Source: Bacteroidota bacterium (GTDB lineage: Bacteria > Bacteroidota > Bacteroidia > Chitinophagales > Chitinophagaceae). Taken from it: a stretch of 40,713 nt of DNA. Of the stretch, positions 1 through 6,861 are shown in pieces. Numbering within the stretch: the stretch's first letter is position 1; the number at the start of each line of letters is the position of its first letter. The notes under the pieces are model-generated. The model saw only the letters and a program-made list of their open reading frames with translations, ran no database searches and was not told the origin of the DNA. The stretch covers positions 1-40,713 of the forward strand of contig JAFDXO010000022.1 in NCBI GenBank assembly GCA_018267925.1, in the 5' to 3' direction. Made by a program: the position numbers and the translations under genes.

Positions 1-285
1 AATGACGAAGTATTTGAAAAAGCCTTTGAAAAAGCAGAACTCGCCAGCCTCGGGCAAACCGATTTAACCAAATACGAAAGCAGTTTGAAAATTTACCGAG
101 ATTTGAAAGGAGTTATTGACACCGCTTTTGATGAAGGAAAAATTGAAGGGAAAATTGAAGGGAAAATTGAAGGGAAAATTGAGGGAAAAATTGAAATAGC
201 CCAACAAGCTAAATCAATGGGACTTTCCATTACCGACATAGCTAAATTGACAGGACTTTCAGAAGACGAAATAAAGCAACTCTGA
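1..285 (+). CDS. C-terminal part of Rpn-family recombination-promoting nuclease/putative transposase (partial at left edge)
   Basis: The reading frame is open from base 1 to a TGA at 283-285, so the gene starts left of the window; 94 residues are visible. The visible part has the tail typical of Rpn/PD-(D/E)XK-type 'transposase' proteins: an acidic-lysine helix, the phrase YRDLKGVIDTAFDEGK, a run of five GKIE units, then a small helical end (MGLSITDIAKLTGLSEDEI) like the helix-turn-helix tail of these proteins. The nuclease domain itself lies outside the window, so activity cannot be judged. A TTG at 85 could be read as a start, but the preceding in-frame residues fit the family, so I treat it as internal. 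Rpn proteins are linked to RecA-independent recombination and to mobile DNA. Family from memory of the tail; moderately sure. Confidence 0.65.
   Translation, partial: NDEVFEKAFEKAELASLGQTDLTKYESSLKIYRDLKGVIDTAFDEGKIEGKIEGKIEGKIEGKIEIAQQAKSMGLSITDIAKLTGLSEDEIKQL
136..195 (+). repeat. In-frame 12-nt tandem repeat (GKIE x5)
   Basis: Five consecutive 12-base units of the form GGRAAAATTGAA sit inside the Rpn-like gene and encode (GKIE)5, a charged helical linker. Since 12 is divisible by 3, copy number change keeps the frame. Such repeats are common in the linker of this family and can vary by slippage. Confidence 0.9.
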
Positions 286-608
286 CTTATATTCTGCATA
301 CAACATACAGACTGAATACAAGTATCTATTGCAAAAATTTAAGCTTCTATTAAACTAAATTTTCACCACCATTAACCCATAAAAATAGAACAATATAGCC
401 GGACGATGTACTTGTTTTCCGCATACAATTTTCTAACAGGCAAAAAGCATTAAAGGCTTCTCATAACCAATACCCGCATGTAAAGTACTAACCACGAATC
501 AAGTTAATCAACCAAACAAAGCCGAACATTTCAAATATAAATGTGTGTTTCTTTTAAAAACTATCGAGAAATTTAGTTTCCTACATTTGCCCTCCGATTT
601 TCCCATCT
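286..608. other. Intergenic region with only a promoter element recognised
   Basis: This gap of 323 bases has no convincing reading frame, no RNA gene and no inverted repeat that I can recognise. Its only interpretable element is the -7 box just upstream of the yhhQ-like gene. Confidence 0.6.
582..589 (+). promoter_or_regulatory. Bacteroidota-type -7 box for yhhQ
   Basis: TACATTTG matches the phylum consensus TAnnTTTG and ends 19 bases before the ATG at 609, which implies a very short leader. I do not see a good TTTG -33 element at the usual distance. Confidence 0.5.
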
Positions 609-1379
609 ATGGTTCATAAAATTTTAGCTGACAAGCCTACTAAACTTTTTTTAGGAATGTCTGCATTTTTTGTTGCCAATGCACTGATTGCAGAAAGTAT
701 TGGCACAAAAATATTTTCTCTTGAAAAACTATTTGGTGCACAACCGGCAAACATCACCTTATTTGGTCAATCAGGGCTGGGTTTTGATCTGACTTGTGGT
801 GTACTGCTATGGCCCTTAGAGTTTGTGATGACCGATATTGTAAATGAATATTATGGACCTAAGGCTATTAAACGCATTTCATACACTGCTGTAATTCTAA
901 TTACATACGCTTTTCTGATGTATTATTTAGCCATAGCGGTGCCAGCAGCTGATTTTTGGGTTCCTATCAATAAACCAAACGGCATTCCCGATATGCAGGC
1001 TGCATTTTCAGGCATTTTTGGGCAAAACATGCGTATTATTTTAGGTAGCCTAATAGCTTTTTTAGTTAGTCAAATGGTGGATGTTACCATTTTTCATAAG
1101 ATCAAACGATATACTGGTGAACAAAAAGTATGGCTTCGTGCGACAGGCTCAACAGTTGTGTCGCAATTAGTAGATAGTTACATTGTTTTGTTTATTGCAT
1201 TTGCAGGTGTGTTTTCTTGGCAACAGATTCTCAGTTTTGGTGTGATGAATTATACTTACAAATTCACTATGGCAATTGTACTTACACCATTGATATATTT
1301 TGTAGAACATAGAATTGAAAATTATGTAACCCCTACTGTTGCTAAAGCGATGAAACAAGCAGCCATGAAAAATGAATAA
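609..1379 (+). CDS. yhhQ: Queuosine precursor transporter, VUT/YhhQ family
   Basis: A 256-residue polytopic inner-membrane protein with about six hydrophobic segments. The family signature (PF02592, formerly DUF165) is visible: an N-terminal FVANALIAESIGTKIF segment, then WPLEFVMTDIVNEYYGPKAIKRI after the second membrane segment, and later DVTIFHKIKRYTGEQKVWLRATGST with SQLVDSYIVLFIAF. YhhQ proteins import 7-cyano- or 7-aminomethyl-7-deazaguanine for queuosine modification of tRNA. The length is normal, and the ATG follows the -7 box at 582 by 19 bases. It stands alone and converges with the B12 operon that ends at 1463. A 14-base perfect palindrome follows the stop at 1380. No queuosine riboswitch is visible. 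Substrate assignment rests on the family; some VUT members are uncharacterised. Confidence 0.88.
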   Translation: MVHKILADKPTKLFLGMSAFFVANALIAESIGTKIFSLEKLFGAQPANITLFGQSGLGFDLTCGVLLWPLEFVMTDIVNEYYGPKAIKRISYTAVILITYAFLMYYLAIAVPAADFWVPINKPNGIPDMQAAFSGIFGQNMRIILGSLIAFLVSQMVDVTIFHKIKRYTGEQKVWLRATGSTVVSQLVDSYIVLFIAFAGVFSWQQILSFGVMNYTYKFTMAIVLTPLIYFVEHRIENYVTPTVAKAMKQAAMKNE

Positions 1380-1462
1380 TCAAATTAATTTGAATTGGAT
1401 TCAGGAAGAATAACTAAAAAGTGGATTGTCTTGAAGTTGAAAACACATTTTTTACAATAAGA

Positions 1463-3373
1463 TTATTGCTCAAAACGCAAACCCAACAAACCATTGGTTC
1501 CGGGCATTGGTCGTCCGTTCATTATTTGATAAGATTGGTTAAATAGGTTATTTATTTGAGCAAAAACAGAAAATCTTTTTTTACCCAATGGAGCTGCATA
1601 GCTTAACTGAAAATTAGTTATAGCAAATGGTAATAAACGATCTGTTTCATCCATGTTTATATACCTTGCACCGGTATAACTTTCATTTAGGTTAAGGTAC
1701 CATCTTTTCCAAGTAGCTCCCATATTAGCCACTCCCACAAATAATGGTGTATATGGAATTTGCTTTCCTAAACTCTGATCATTAGGCAAATAGCTATTTA
1801 ATGTTGTAGCTTTTGTATAAGCCAAATGTAAAGAAACATAAAGCATTAATCTTTCCAAAGTATAGGTAAGAGATTGATCCCATTCTATACCACGACTATG
1901 AACAGAAGCTATATTGTGTGGTGTCCATATACTGCCTCCCAACCAAATAATCCAATCGTTTATGACGCGATTAAAAAAACTAAAATCATTACCATATCGA
2001 AAGCGGTTAGTGTTGTGGCTTTTAAACGAAATTCCGACATCTTCACTCCAACCAATTTCAGGCTTCAGCAAGGTGTTTCCACCGGGTTGAAAATATAACT
2101 CATTTAGAGTTGGTGCACGGAAAGAACGTTGCACATTTAGTTTGAAGGTCAACCCTTTTGCCAATAAATAACTCATGCCGCCACCCGGCAACCAAGTAGA
2201 ATATCTATCAACATTTTCTTGACGAATAGTTGTAGAAGCTTGTAGTCTGTTTGATTGATTATGATAAGCATAACTGACAACCCAAGCAAAACGTTGCTGT
2301 TGAAATATTTCATTCATGCTATTCATCCATAAAATTTGAATTGGCGAGAAAATCATCCACTCATGCCTTGTTCCGAAACGCTTTTTTAGTCCGGCTTCAG
2401 TAAAGGATTGATGGGAAAGATTATTGCTTTGAAGATTAATTGTATCATCCCGATAAAACATTTTATCGTTCAATAAAGCTGATTTAATATACACATTGCT
2501 CTTTGGTTTATTTCTATTCCAAGTGACTAAAACGCGCCAAGCATAATCTTGCCTTATTTTGTCAGAAAATGCCTCAAAAGTTGCTGCCGGAATCTCTCGA
2601 TAATATTGTTGATACCAAACATCTAATTGGATTTTCTGAACTTGATTTAGCTTAACTGATAAGCATTGTTGAGTAGCTACTCCTCTCAATTTTGCATGGC
2701 TCATTCTGAGTAGTTTGTCGTCAACATCATGATACAAAAAATCATTTTTGGCTAACTGTCCCATAACTTGCCCTGTCCAACAAAATTGCTTTCTGTTTAT
2801 AGAAAATTTGGCTGCACCATGCCCTTGTGAAAAGCTACCCACTCCAACCGAAAGAGTATATTTATTTTCGTGTACAAAACGAGGTGTATCAGACGATAAA
2901 AGTATGGCTCCGCCTACGTTTCCGCTCCCCAACAAAGCTGAAGATCCACCATACTGCAATTGAATATTACCCATTAATCCGACGGGTATGTTTGATATAT
3001 CAGACAAACCCAAAGCAGCATTATTGATTGGAATGCCGTTCCACAAAACCAATGTTTGTGCAGCAGATGAGCCGCGCATATTTAATGTTGCCAAACCATT
3101 AAATCCATAAGACTTAATAGATACCGATGTTTGCTGAGACAGCAAAGCACTTAACGACTGAAATTGGAATAATGACTTAGTGAGGCTATCTATTTCTACA
3201 TGCTTTTGCCCAACTGAAAAATGCCCGATTCGCCAATCACTTGATGATGTTTGTTCTCTTCTGCTTTCATGTATTTGCACTTCGGAAAGTGTATCTCGTA
3301 AGGTTTGTGCACATACAATTGATGTCCCAAAGACACTAAGTAACACTACAAAAACATCTAACCATCGAAACAT
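1463..3373 (-). CDS. btuB: TonB-dependent outer-membrane receptor, BtuB-like, probable cobalamin transporter
   Basis: A 636-residue protein with a signal peptide (cleavage near SIVCAQ, residue 23), a possible TonB box right after it (DTLSEVQIHES), a plug domain at about residues 60-165 (SIKSYGFNGLATLNMRGSS, LVLWNGIPIN, YGGSSALLGSGNVGGAILL), and a 22-strand-type barrel with the typical C-terminal INNLFNQSYQIMNGRPMPG repeat region. There is no carboxypeptidase-like N-terminal domain, so it is a simple transporter and not a SusC type. It is the last gene of a four-gene operon behind a cobalamin riboswitch, five bases after the BtuG-like gene, and this context rather than sequence alone points to B12. 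It would take cobalamin across the outer membrane with TonB-ExbBD energy. No BtuFCD genes are in the window. Confidence 0.85.
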   Translation of the reverse strand: MFRWLDVFVVLLSVFGTSIVCAQTLRDTLSEVQIHESRREQTSSSDWRIGHFSVGQKHVEIDSLTKSLFQFQSLSALLSQQTSVSIKSYGFNGLATLNMRGSSAAQTLVLWNGIPINNAALGLSDISNIPVGLMGNIQLQYGGSSALLGSGNVGGAILLSSDTPRFVHENKYTLSVGVGSFSQGHGAAKFSINRKQFCWTGQVMGQLAKNDFLYHDVDDKLLRMSHAKLRGVATQQCLSVKLNQVQKIQLDVWYQQYYREIPAATFEAFSDKIRQDYAWRVLVTWNRNKPKSNVYIKSALLNDKMFYRDDTINLQSNNLSHQSFTEAGLKKRFGTRHEWMIFSPIQILWMNSMNEIFQQQRFAWVVSYAYHNQSNRLQASTTIRQENVDRYSTWLPGGGMSYLLAKGLTFKLNVQRSFRAPTLNELYFQPGGNTLLKPEIGWSEDVGISFKSHNTNRFRYGNDFSFFNRVINDWIIWLGGSIWTPHNIASVHSRGIEWDQSLTYTLERLMLYVSLHLAYTKATTLNSYLPNDQSLGKQIPYTPLFVGVANMGATWKRWYLNLNESYTGARYINMDETDRLLPFAITNFQLSYAAPLGKKRFSVFAQINNLFNQSYQIMNGRPMPGTNGLLGLRFEQ

Positions 3374-3378
3374 GTTTG

Positions 3379-4455
3379 TTATTTAGAAAAATAGAAATGA
3401 CCAATGCCAGTTCCAACATTAAACTGATGTTTCAGTGTTCCATCAGATTTGTAAACACTGACTAAACTTTTTTGTGTGAAGCCTCGTGGATCGCCAATGT
3501 AAATATCTCCAGTAAATGGGCTGATTCCAAGTGCCCAAAAATATTGACCAGCAGTTGCTGCGACAAAAGGATTTAAGGGTAGATCTGTTGCATGAATAGA
3601 CATTCTAAAAATGCCATTATTACTTGTGCTTCCTGAATAGTTCACCTCAATAAAATACAAACTATCGCCTGCAATATTTAGGCAAGGGTGCACCACATCA
3701 AAACCGGAATTAAAAGCTAAGCTTTTCAAAATTTGTTTTGTTTTCGGATTTATTCGAGTGAACATAGCAGGCTTCCCCATAGCTACATTCCCCGACAATA
3801 TCCAAATCATACTATCCCTATCCAACAACAGCTCAGAAGGAGCGAAACCTAATCCGGTTAGGCTATCTACAAAAAACTGTTGAGCAGCATCCAGTACATA
3901 CACTTTATTATTTGCCGTATCCCAAGGTGCAACGTAAATGCTATTATTCAGACGTAACATTCCTTCTGCATTACGTGCCGGCAAAGGTAGGGTTGCATCA
4001 ATGGCACCCCTCTCAATGTTGACTACATAAATTTTATTATTAAAAAGTGATGAAACCAACATCTGTTGATTATTAAGAGGAACAATGTATCGCGGCTTTG
4101 AAACAGCTATTGTTTTGAGCCATTTCATGTTGGCATCCAACACCAAAACTCGATCAGAATTATTGATACAGAGTACATATTGGTTGCCCATTTGAATCAT
4201 GCTCTGAAACACATCACCCAATTGTTTTCCGGCATTGTTATCCTTAAATATATCGGTATAAACGGTGTCTTGCTTAGGCAAATACAACCCTAAAGAAGCA
4301 TTGCCATTTCCATAACTTCCTTCACACACACAAAAAATCTTTTGTGAATCCAGGTTTGAAATATTTGTTGGGGGGTTATCTTGGGTTTTACTACACGACC
4401 ACCACCCTATTGACAAAATTGCTATTATCAGTGTTTTATGAAATGTTCTGTACAT
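3379..4455 (-). CDS. btuG: BtuG-like beta-propeller surface lipoprotein, probable B12 binder
   Basis: A 358-residue lipoprotein: basic start, hydrophobic core, then a lipobox-like GWWSC with Cys21 as the lipidated residue. The rest is YncE/DUF5074-like propeller repeats. The opening blade VCEGSYGNGNASLGLY followed by LGDVFQSM and CINNSDRVLVLD is the pattern of the B12-binding BtuG proteins of Bacteroides, as I remember them. It lies directly upstream of the BtuB-like gene, as btuG does, and is under the same riboswitch. Its start overlaps the end of the preceding gene by 28 bases; no later Met occurs in the signal peptide, so this start is forced and suggests translational coupling. Likely role: surface lid on BtuB that captures cobalamin. 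It is the only protein in the operon with a lipoprotein signal. Confidence 0.78.
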   Translation of the reverse strand: MYRTFHKTLIIAILSIGWWSCSKTQDNPPTNISNLDSQKIFCVCEGSYGNGNASLGLYLPKQDTVYTDIFKDNNAGKQLGDVFQSMIQMGNQYVLCINNSDRVLVLDANMKWLKTIAVSKPRYIVPLNNQQMLVSSLFNNKIYVVNIERGAIDATLPLPARNAEGMLRLNNSIYVAPWDTANNKVYVLDAAQQFFVDSLTGLGFAPSELLLDRDSMIWILSGNVAMGKPAMFTRINPKTKQILKSLAFNSGFDVVHPCLNIAGDSLYFIEVNYSGSTSNNGIFRMSIHATDLPLNPFVAATAGQYFWALGISPFTGDIYIGDPRGFTQKSLVSVYKSDGTLKHQFNVGTGIGHFYFSK

Positions 4456-5423
4456 CGGTTGCCGGATTGATCCGTAAAGGTGATAAAATAAATTCCTGAT
4501 GACAAAAATGAAACATCTAAGTCAACAGAACCGTCCATAGTACCGGATCGAATCGTATTTCCGGTCACATCAAAAAGCCTAAAAGTTGCTTTGGGAAGGC
4601 ATTTCAGGGTAATATGATTTTCAGTAGGATTGGGATAAATAGAGGCTAATGTGTGAGAAAAAGAAGACAAAGAAGTTGGCCATAAATGATGCAAAACACC
4701 GACTGCATCTAAATCAAAACCACCAGTGGGAAAAGGAGTAGGATAAGGGTCGTTAATTTTTCTACCTGTTTGATCGAAAGTACCCAAACTACCGATAGAC
4801 CCAATTACATCCACAATACGAACGTGGGTAATCCGACTGATGTCTAATCCGGTAATACCTGCCAGCTCTTGAAGATCAAATGGAGTTCCATAATTTGCTA
4901 TATATTTTCCTGCCAAATTATTCATCAGACGAGCGTTCATATAGTTTTGACCAACAACGCTGGATATTTGAGAAGTGTCTTGTGTTAATGAATTTGATGG
5001 GAAACGAAAGAAATGTATGCCATCCGAACTCACTTCAACAAAAGCAAGTTCTAAAAATGCTTCTTCAGCATTGTTGGGATTTAAGAAACCGTTTTCAAAG
5101 ACGGCGAAATCTGCTCCAGGTCCGTTTGTTATAGGATTTGAGAAATAAAGAGTAGCTACTCCACTATCTCCCAAGCTAACCACATAATTATCGGCAGCAC
5201 CTATGGCAAGACTGCTATCTCCTGCTGAAGCCTTACCCAAAGCAGGCTGTGCAATATCCAAATAGCCGCGCTTCACATTGCATGAAGTTGCCCATCCAAC
5301 AAACAACGGGCTATTGCCAGCAATTGCCGTTGAGCCCACAATGCCTGCTTGAGGTGCATATTGAGCTTTGCTTTCATCGGAAAAAAAGAGTAAAAAAAGC
5401 GCGGCTAAAAGGATTGATTTCAT
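4428..5423 (-). CDS. T9SS-sorted secreted protein of a B12-operon family, function unknown
   Basis: A 331-residue exported protein: signal peptide ending near ESKAQ, a globular domain at about residues 25-245, and a T9SS type A sorting tail at about 255-331 (SIYPNPTENHITLKC, then FRLFDVTGN and SSGIYFITFTD). The globular part includes the conserved-looking phrase GPGADFAVFENGF, plus LAFVEVSSDGIHFFRFPS and GGFDLDAVGVLH, a jelly-roll-like binding-domain pattern that I associate with hypothetical proteins near cobalamin riboswitches. It is four bases downstream of the DUF4465 gene and overlaps the BtuG-like gene. From context I infer a cell-surface cobalamin-binding or receptor-accessory role. 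No catalytic motif is apparent. Confidence 0.7.
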   Translation of the reverse strand: MKSILLAALFLLFFSDESKAQYAPQAGIVGSTAIAGNSPLFVGWATSCNVKRGYLDIAQPALGKASAGDSSLAIGAADNYVVSLGDSGVATLYFSNPITNGPGADFAVFENGFLNPNNAEEAFLELAFVEVSSDGIHFFRFPSNSLTQDTSQISSVVGQNYMNARLMNNLAGKYIANYGTPFDLQELAGITGLDISRITHVRIVDVIGSIGSLGTFDQTGRKINDPYPTPFPTGGFDLDAVGVLHHLWPTSLSSFSHTLASIYPNPTENHITLKCLPKATFRLFDVTGNTIRSGTMDGSVDLDVSFLSSGIYFITFTDQSGNRCTEHFIKH

Positions 5424-5427
5424 CTCA

Positions 5428-6441
5428 TTATTGCTTTATAAACTGTACAGATTGTTTTGCATTATCACGATTGAATTGCAAAACATAAGTTCCTGAAGGT
5501 AAATCGGCAACCGGAATTGTTAATACATCGTGCATGGCTTCAAATTGTCCTAATATCCGACCGCTCATATCTAATAGAGAAACCGTTGTTGACTGCCATT
5601 CTTGGCAAGAAATATGAATTACATCAGTAGCCGGAATCGGGTATATTTTAGCCGTAATGTTATTGGTTTTTGGAACACCCATTATAGTTAAGCATGTAAA
5701 ATTGTCAATACAGAAAAAGCCCGGTGTATTCATACCATACATGGGGTCGTTATCAGAAGAACTTAGAGAAAATCCAATGCTGTCAACCAACGTAAACTTT
5801 GAAAGACTTACCCATTGCCAATCACGAATGATATAATCTTGTGCGTTGTTTGCAAAGCGATAATCAGCTAAATAATATTGAACAGTATCTTTAGCTTGTC
5901 CATTTGCATATCCTGTGATGGTCAGCAAAAACCAATCGGGATAGCTACCTTGGGGTAAGCCTGAATGAGTACCGGTTGTATCGCCAAATTTTCTTGCACC
6001 AAAATATCCGCTCCTCATGGCGTTATACGCATAGGTGCTGTTTGTTACATAAAAACCAAATGGTTTTAAAGATACATAACGAGAGATATCTATTTTGGGT
6101 GTTGCACCATAACCAGGTTCACACACCACATATTGAGCGGAGCCTCCATAACCCGATCCGGCTTTTGCGGAATACATGTTTCCAAACCCACTTGTTACAG
6201 AATCTTTCATGTTGGAATAAGCAAAACCTTTTGACCAAAATCCACCATAAGAAGTATCATAATAGTAAGGGAAATGCATATACCCATCGTTAAAACCAAG
6301 ATCAATCATACTGGCAGATTTATTGAGGTAAAAAGTGTCTGTCTTGGACAAATAAAGGGTGTCGAAAGTAGCCACGATCTGTTGGGCTTGCATTTGAAAA
6401 GCTACAATCAGAGCAACAAGAAAAAGTAGTGTTTTGCGCAT
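5428..6441 (-). CDS. DUF4465 domain protein with T9SS sorting tail, probable B12-surface protein
   Basis: A 337-residue secreted protein with signal peptide cleaved near AFQMQAQ, a DUF4465 domain at about residues 20-250 and a T9SS tail at about 262-337 (KIYPIPATDVIHISC, LLDMSGRILGQ, LPSGTYVLQFNRD). Family marks seen: GGFWSKGFAYSNMKDS, SGYGGSAQYVVC, PFGFYVTNSTYAYNAMRSG, FLLTITGYANG, DWQWVSLSKF and the closing FSLSSSDND/MNTPGFFCIDNF. DUF4465 proteins occur repeatedly in B12-regulated loci of Bacteroidetes, and B12-binding lipoproteins of such loci have been reported. Here the anchor is T9SS instead of lipid. It is the first gene after the riboswitch, with 129 bases between the B12 box and the start codon. 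Family sure; ligand inferred. Confidence 0.78.
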   Translation of the reverse strand: MRKTLLFLVALIVAFQMQAQQIVATFDTLYLSKTDTFYLNKSASMIDLGFNDGYMHFPYYYDTSYGGFWSKGFAYSNMKDSVTSGFGNMYSAKAGSGYGGSAQYVVCEPGYGATPKIDISRYVSLKPFGFYVTNSTYAYNAMRSGYFGARKFGDTTGTHSGLPQGSYPDWFLLTITGYANGQAKDTVQYYLADYRFANNAQDYIIRDWQWVSLSKFTLVDSIGFSLSSSDNDPMYGMNTPGFFCIDNFTCLTIMGVPKTNNITAKIYPIPATDVIHISCQEWQSTTVSLLDMSGRILGQFEAMHDVLTIPVADLPSGTYVLQFNRDNAKQSVQFIKQ

Positions 6442-6570
6442 ATTTATATTGGTTTTAAAAAAAACATAGTTCCAATATGCTGCAATAGAAAAAAGGTTTA
6501 GTAAGAAAACGCATAACGTTATCTAACCCGTGCCTTTGTTCCCGAAAGCAGCAAAGTAAAAAAACAACAT

Positions 6571-6738
6571 CGGCAGGTCTTCTGACTCGCTTCCTCTTTT
6601 TGTGCCTTCCCGTCTCTAAAGAAACAGTGGCGTGGAGATACAAAAGAGTTTTCTATTGAAGCTCACAGCATCGGGTAATGTTTAGGATTTTCACCTAATT
6701 CCCTTTTCATTCCGTAACGTACGGAAACCGTTGCGGTT
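6571..6738 (-). promoter_or_regulatory. Cobalamin (B12) riboswitch
   Basis: Read on the minus strand, the leader of the DUF4465 gene has the cobalamin aptamer blocks in order: an opening stem region (CAACGGTTTCCGTACG), GGGAATTAGGTGAAAATCCT, the junction ACGCCACTG with GGGAAGGC, and the B12 box AGTCAGAAGACCTGCCG at 6571-6587. This is the standard AdoCbl-type layout. The 129 bases between the B12 box and the ATG hold the expression platform; I see no strong T-tract terminator there, so control by translation initiation is likely, as is usual in this phylum. Cobalamin binding should switch off the four downstream genes. Confidence 0.93.
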
Positions 6739-6739
6739 G

Positions 6740-6747
6740 CAAAAGTA
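6740..6747 (-). promoter_or_regulatory. -7 box of the B12 operon promoter
   Basis: On the minus strand TACTTTTG matches TAnnTTTG exactly and lies immediately upstream of the riboswitch 5' end. Transcription would start at about 6734, so the RNA begins with the aptamer. The -33 side is weak (TTTC about 21 bases upstream). Confidence 0.7.
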
Positions 6748-6796
6748 GCGAAATGAGATTAATGATTGGAAAGTTTTTTTGTCTTAGGCATAATTA

Positions 6797-6830
6797 TTGT
6801 CATTACCATGCCTTTCGCGAATTATTTTTG
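6797..6830 (+). promoter_or_regulatory. Promoter of the TamB-like gene
   Basis: TTG at 6797-6799 and TATTTTTG at 6823-6830 fit the phylum's -33/-7 pattern (gap 23 bases). The predicted transcript starts near 6837, which excludes the upstream in-frame ATG at 6766 and supports a start at 6862. Confidence 0.5.
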
Positions 6831-6861
6831 TGCTCATCTTTATTTTGCGGCTTCTAACAAC

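Noticed and set aside
1380..1393. Perfect 14-base palindrome directly after the yhhQ stop codon
   Set aside because: All A/T except the ends and without a following T-tract, so not a convincing terminator; no conserved partner.
6455..6643. Open frame of 62 residues on the minus strand upstream of the DUF4465 gene
   Set aside because: It overlaps the cobalamin aptamer and its expression platform, and its sequence is Arg/Cys/Phe-rich without family features.
6766..6861. Longer start for the TamB-like protein (ATG 6766)
   Set aside because: The extra 32 residues add a second hydrophobic stretch before the normal anchor and overlap the predicted promoter at 6797-6830.
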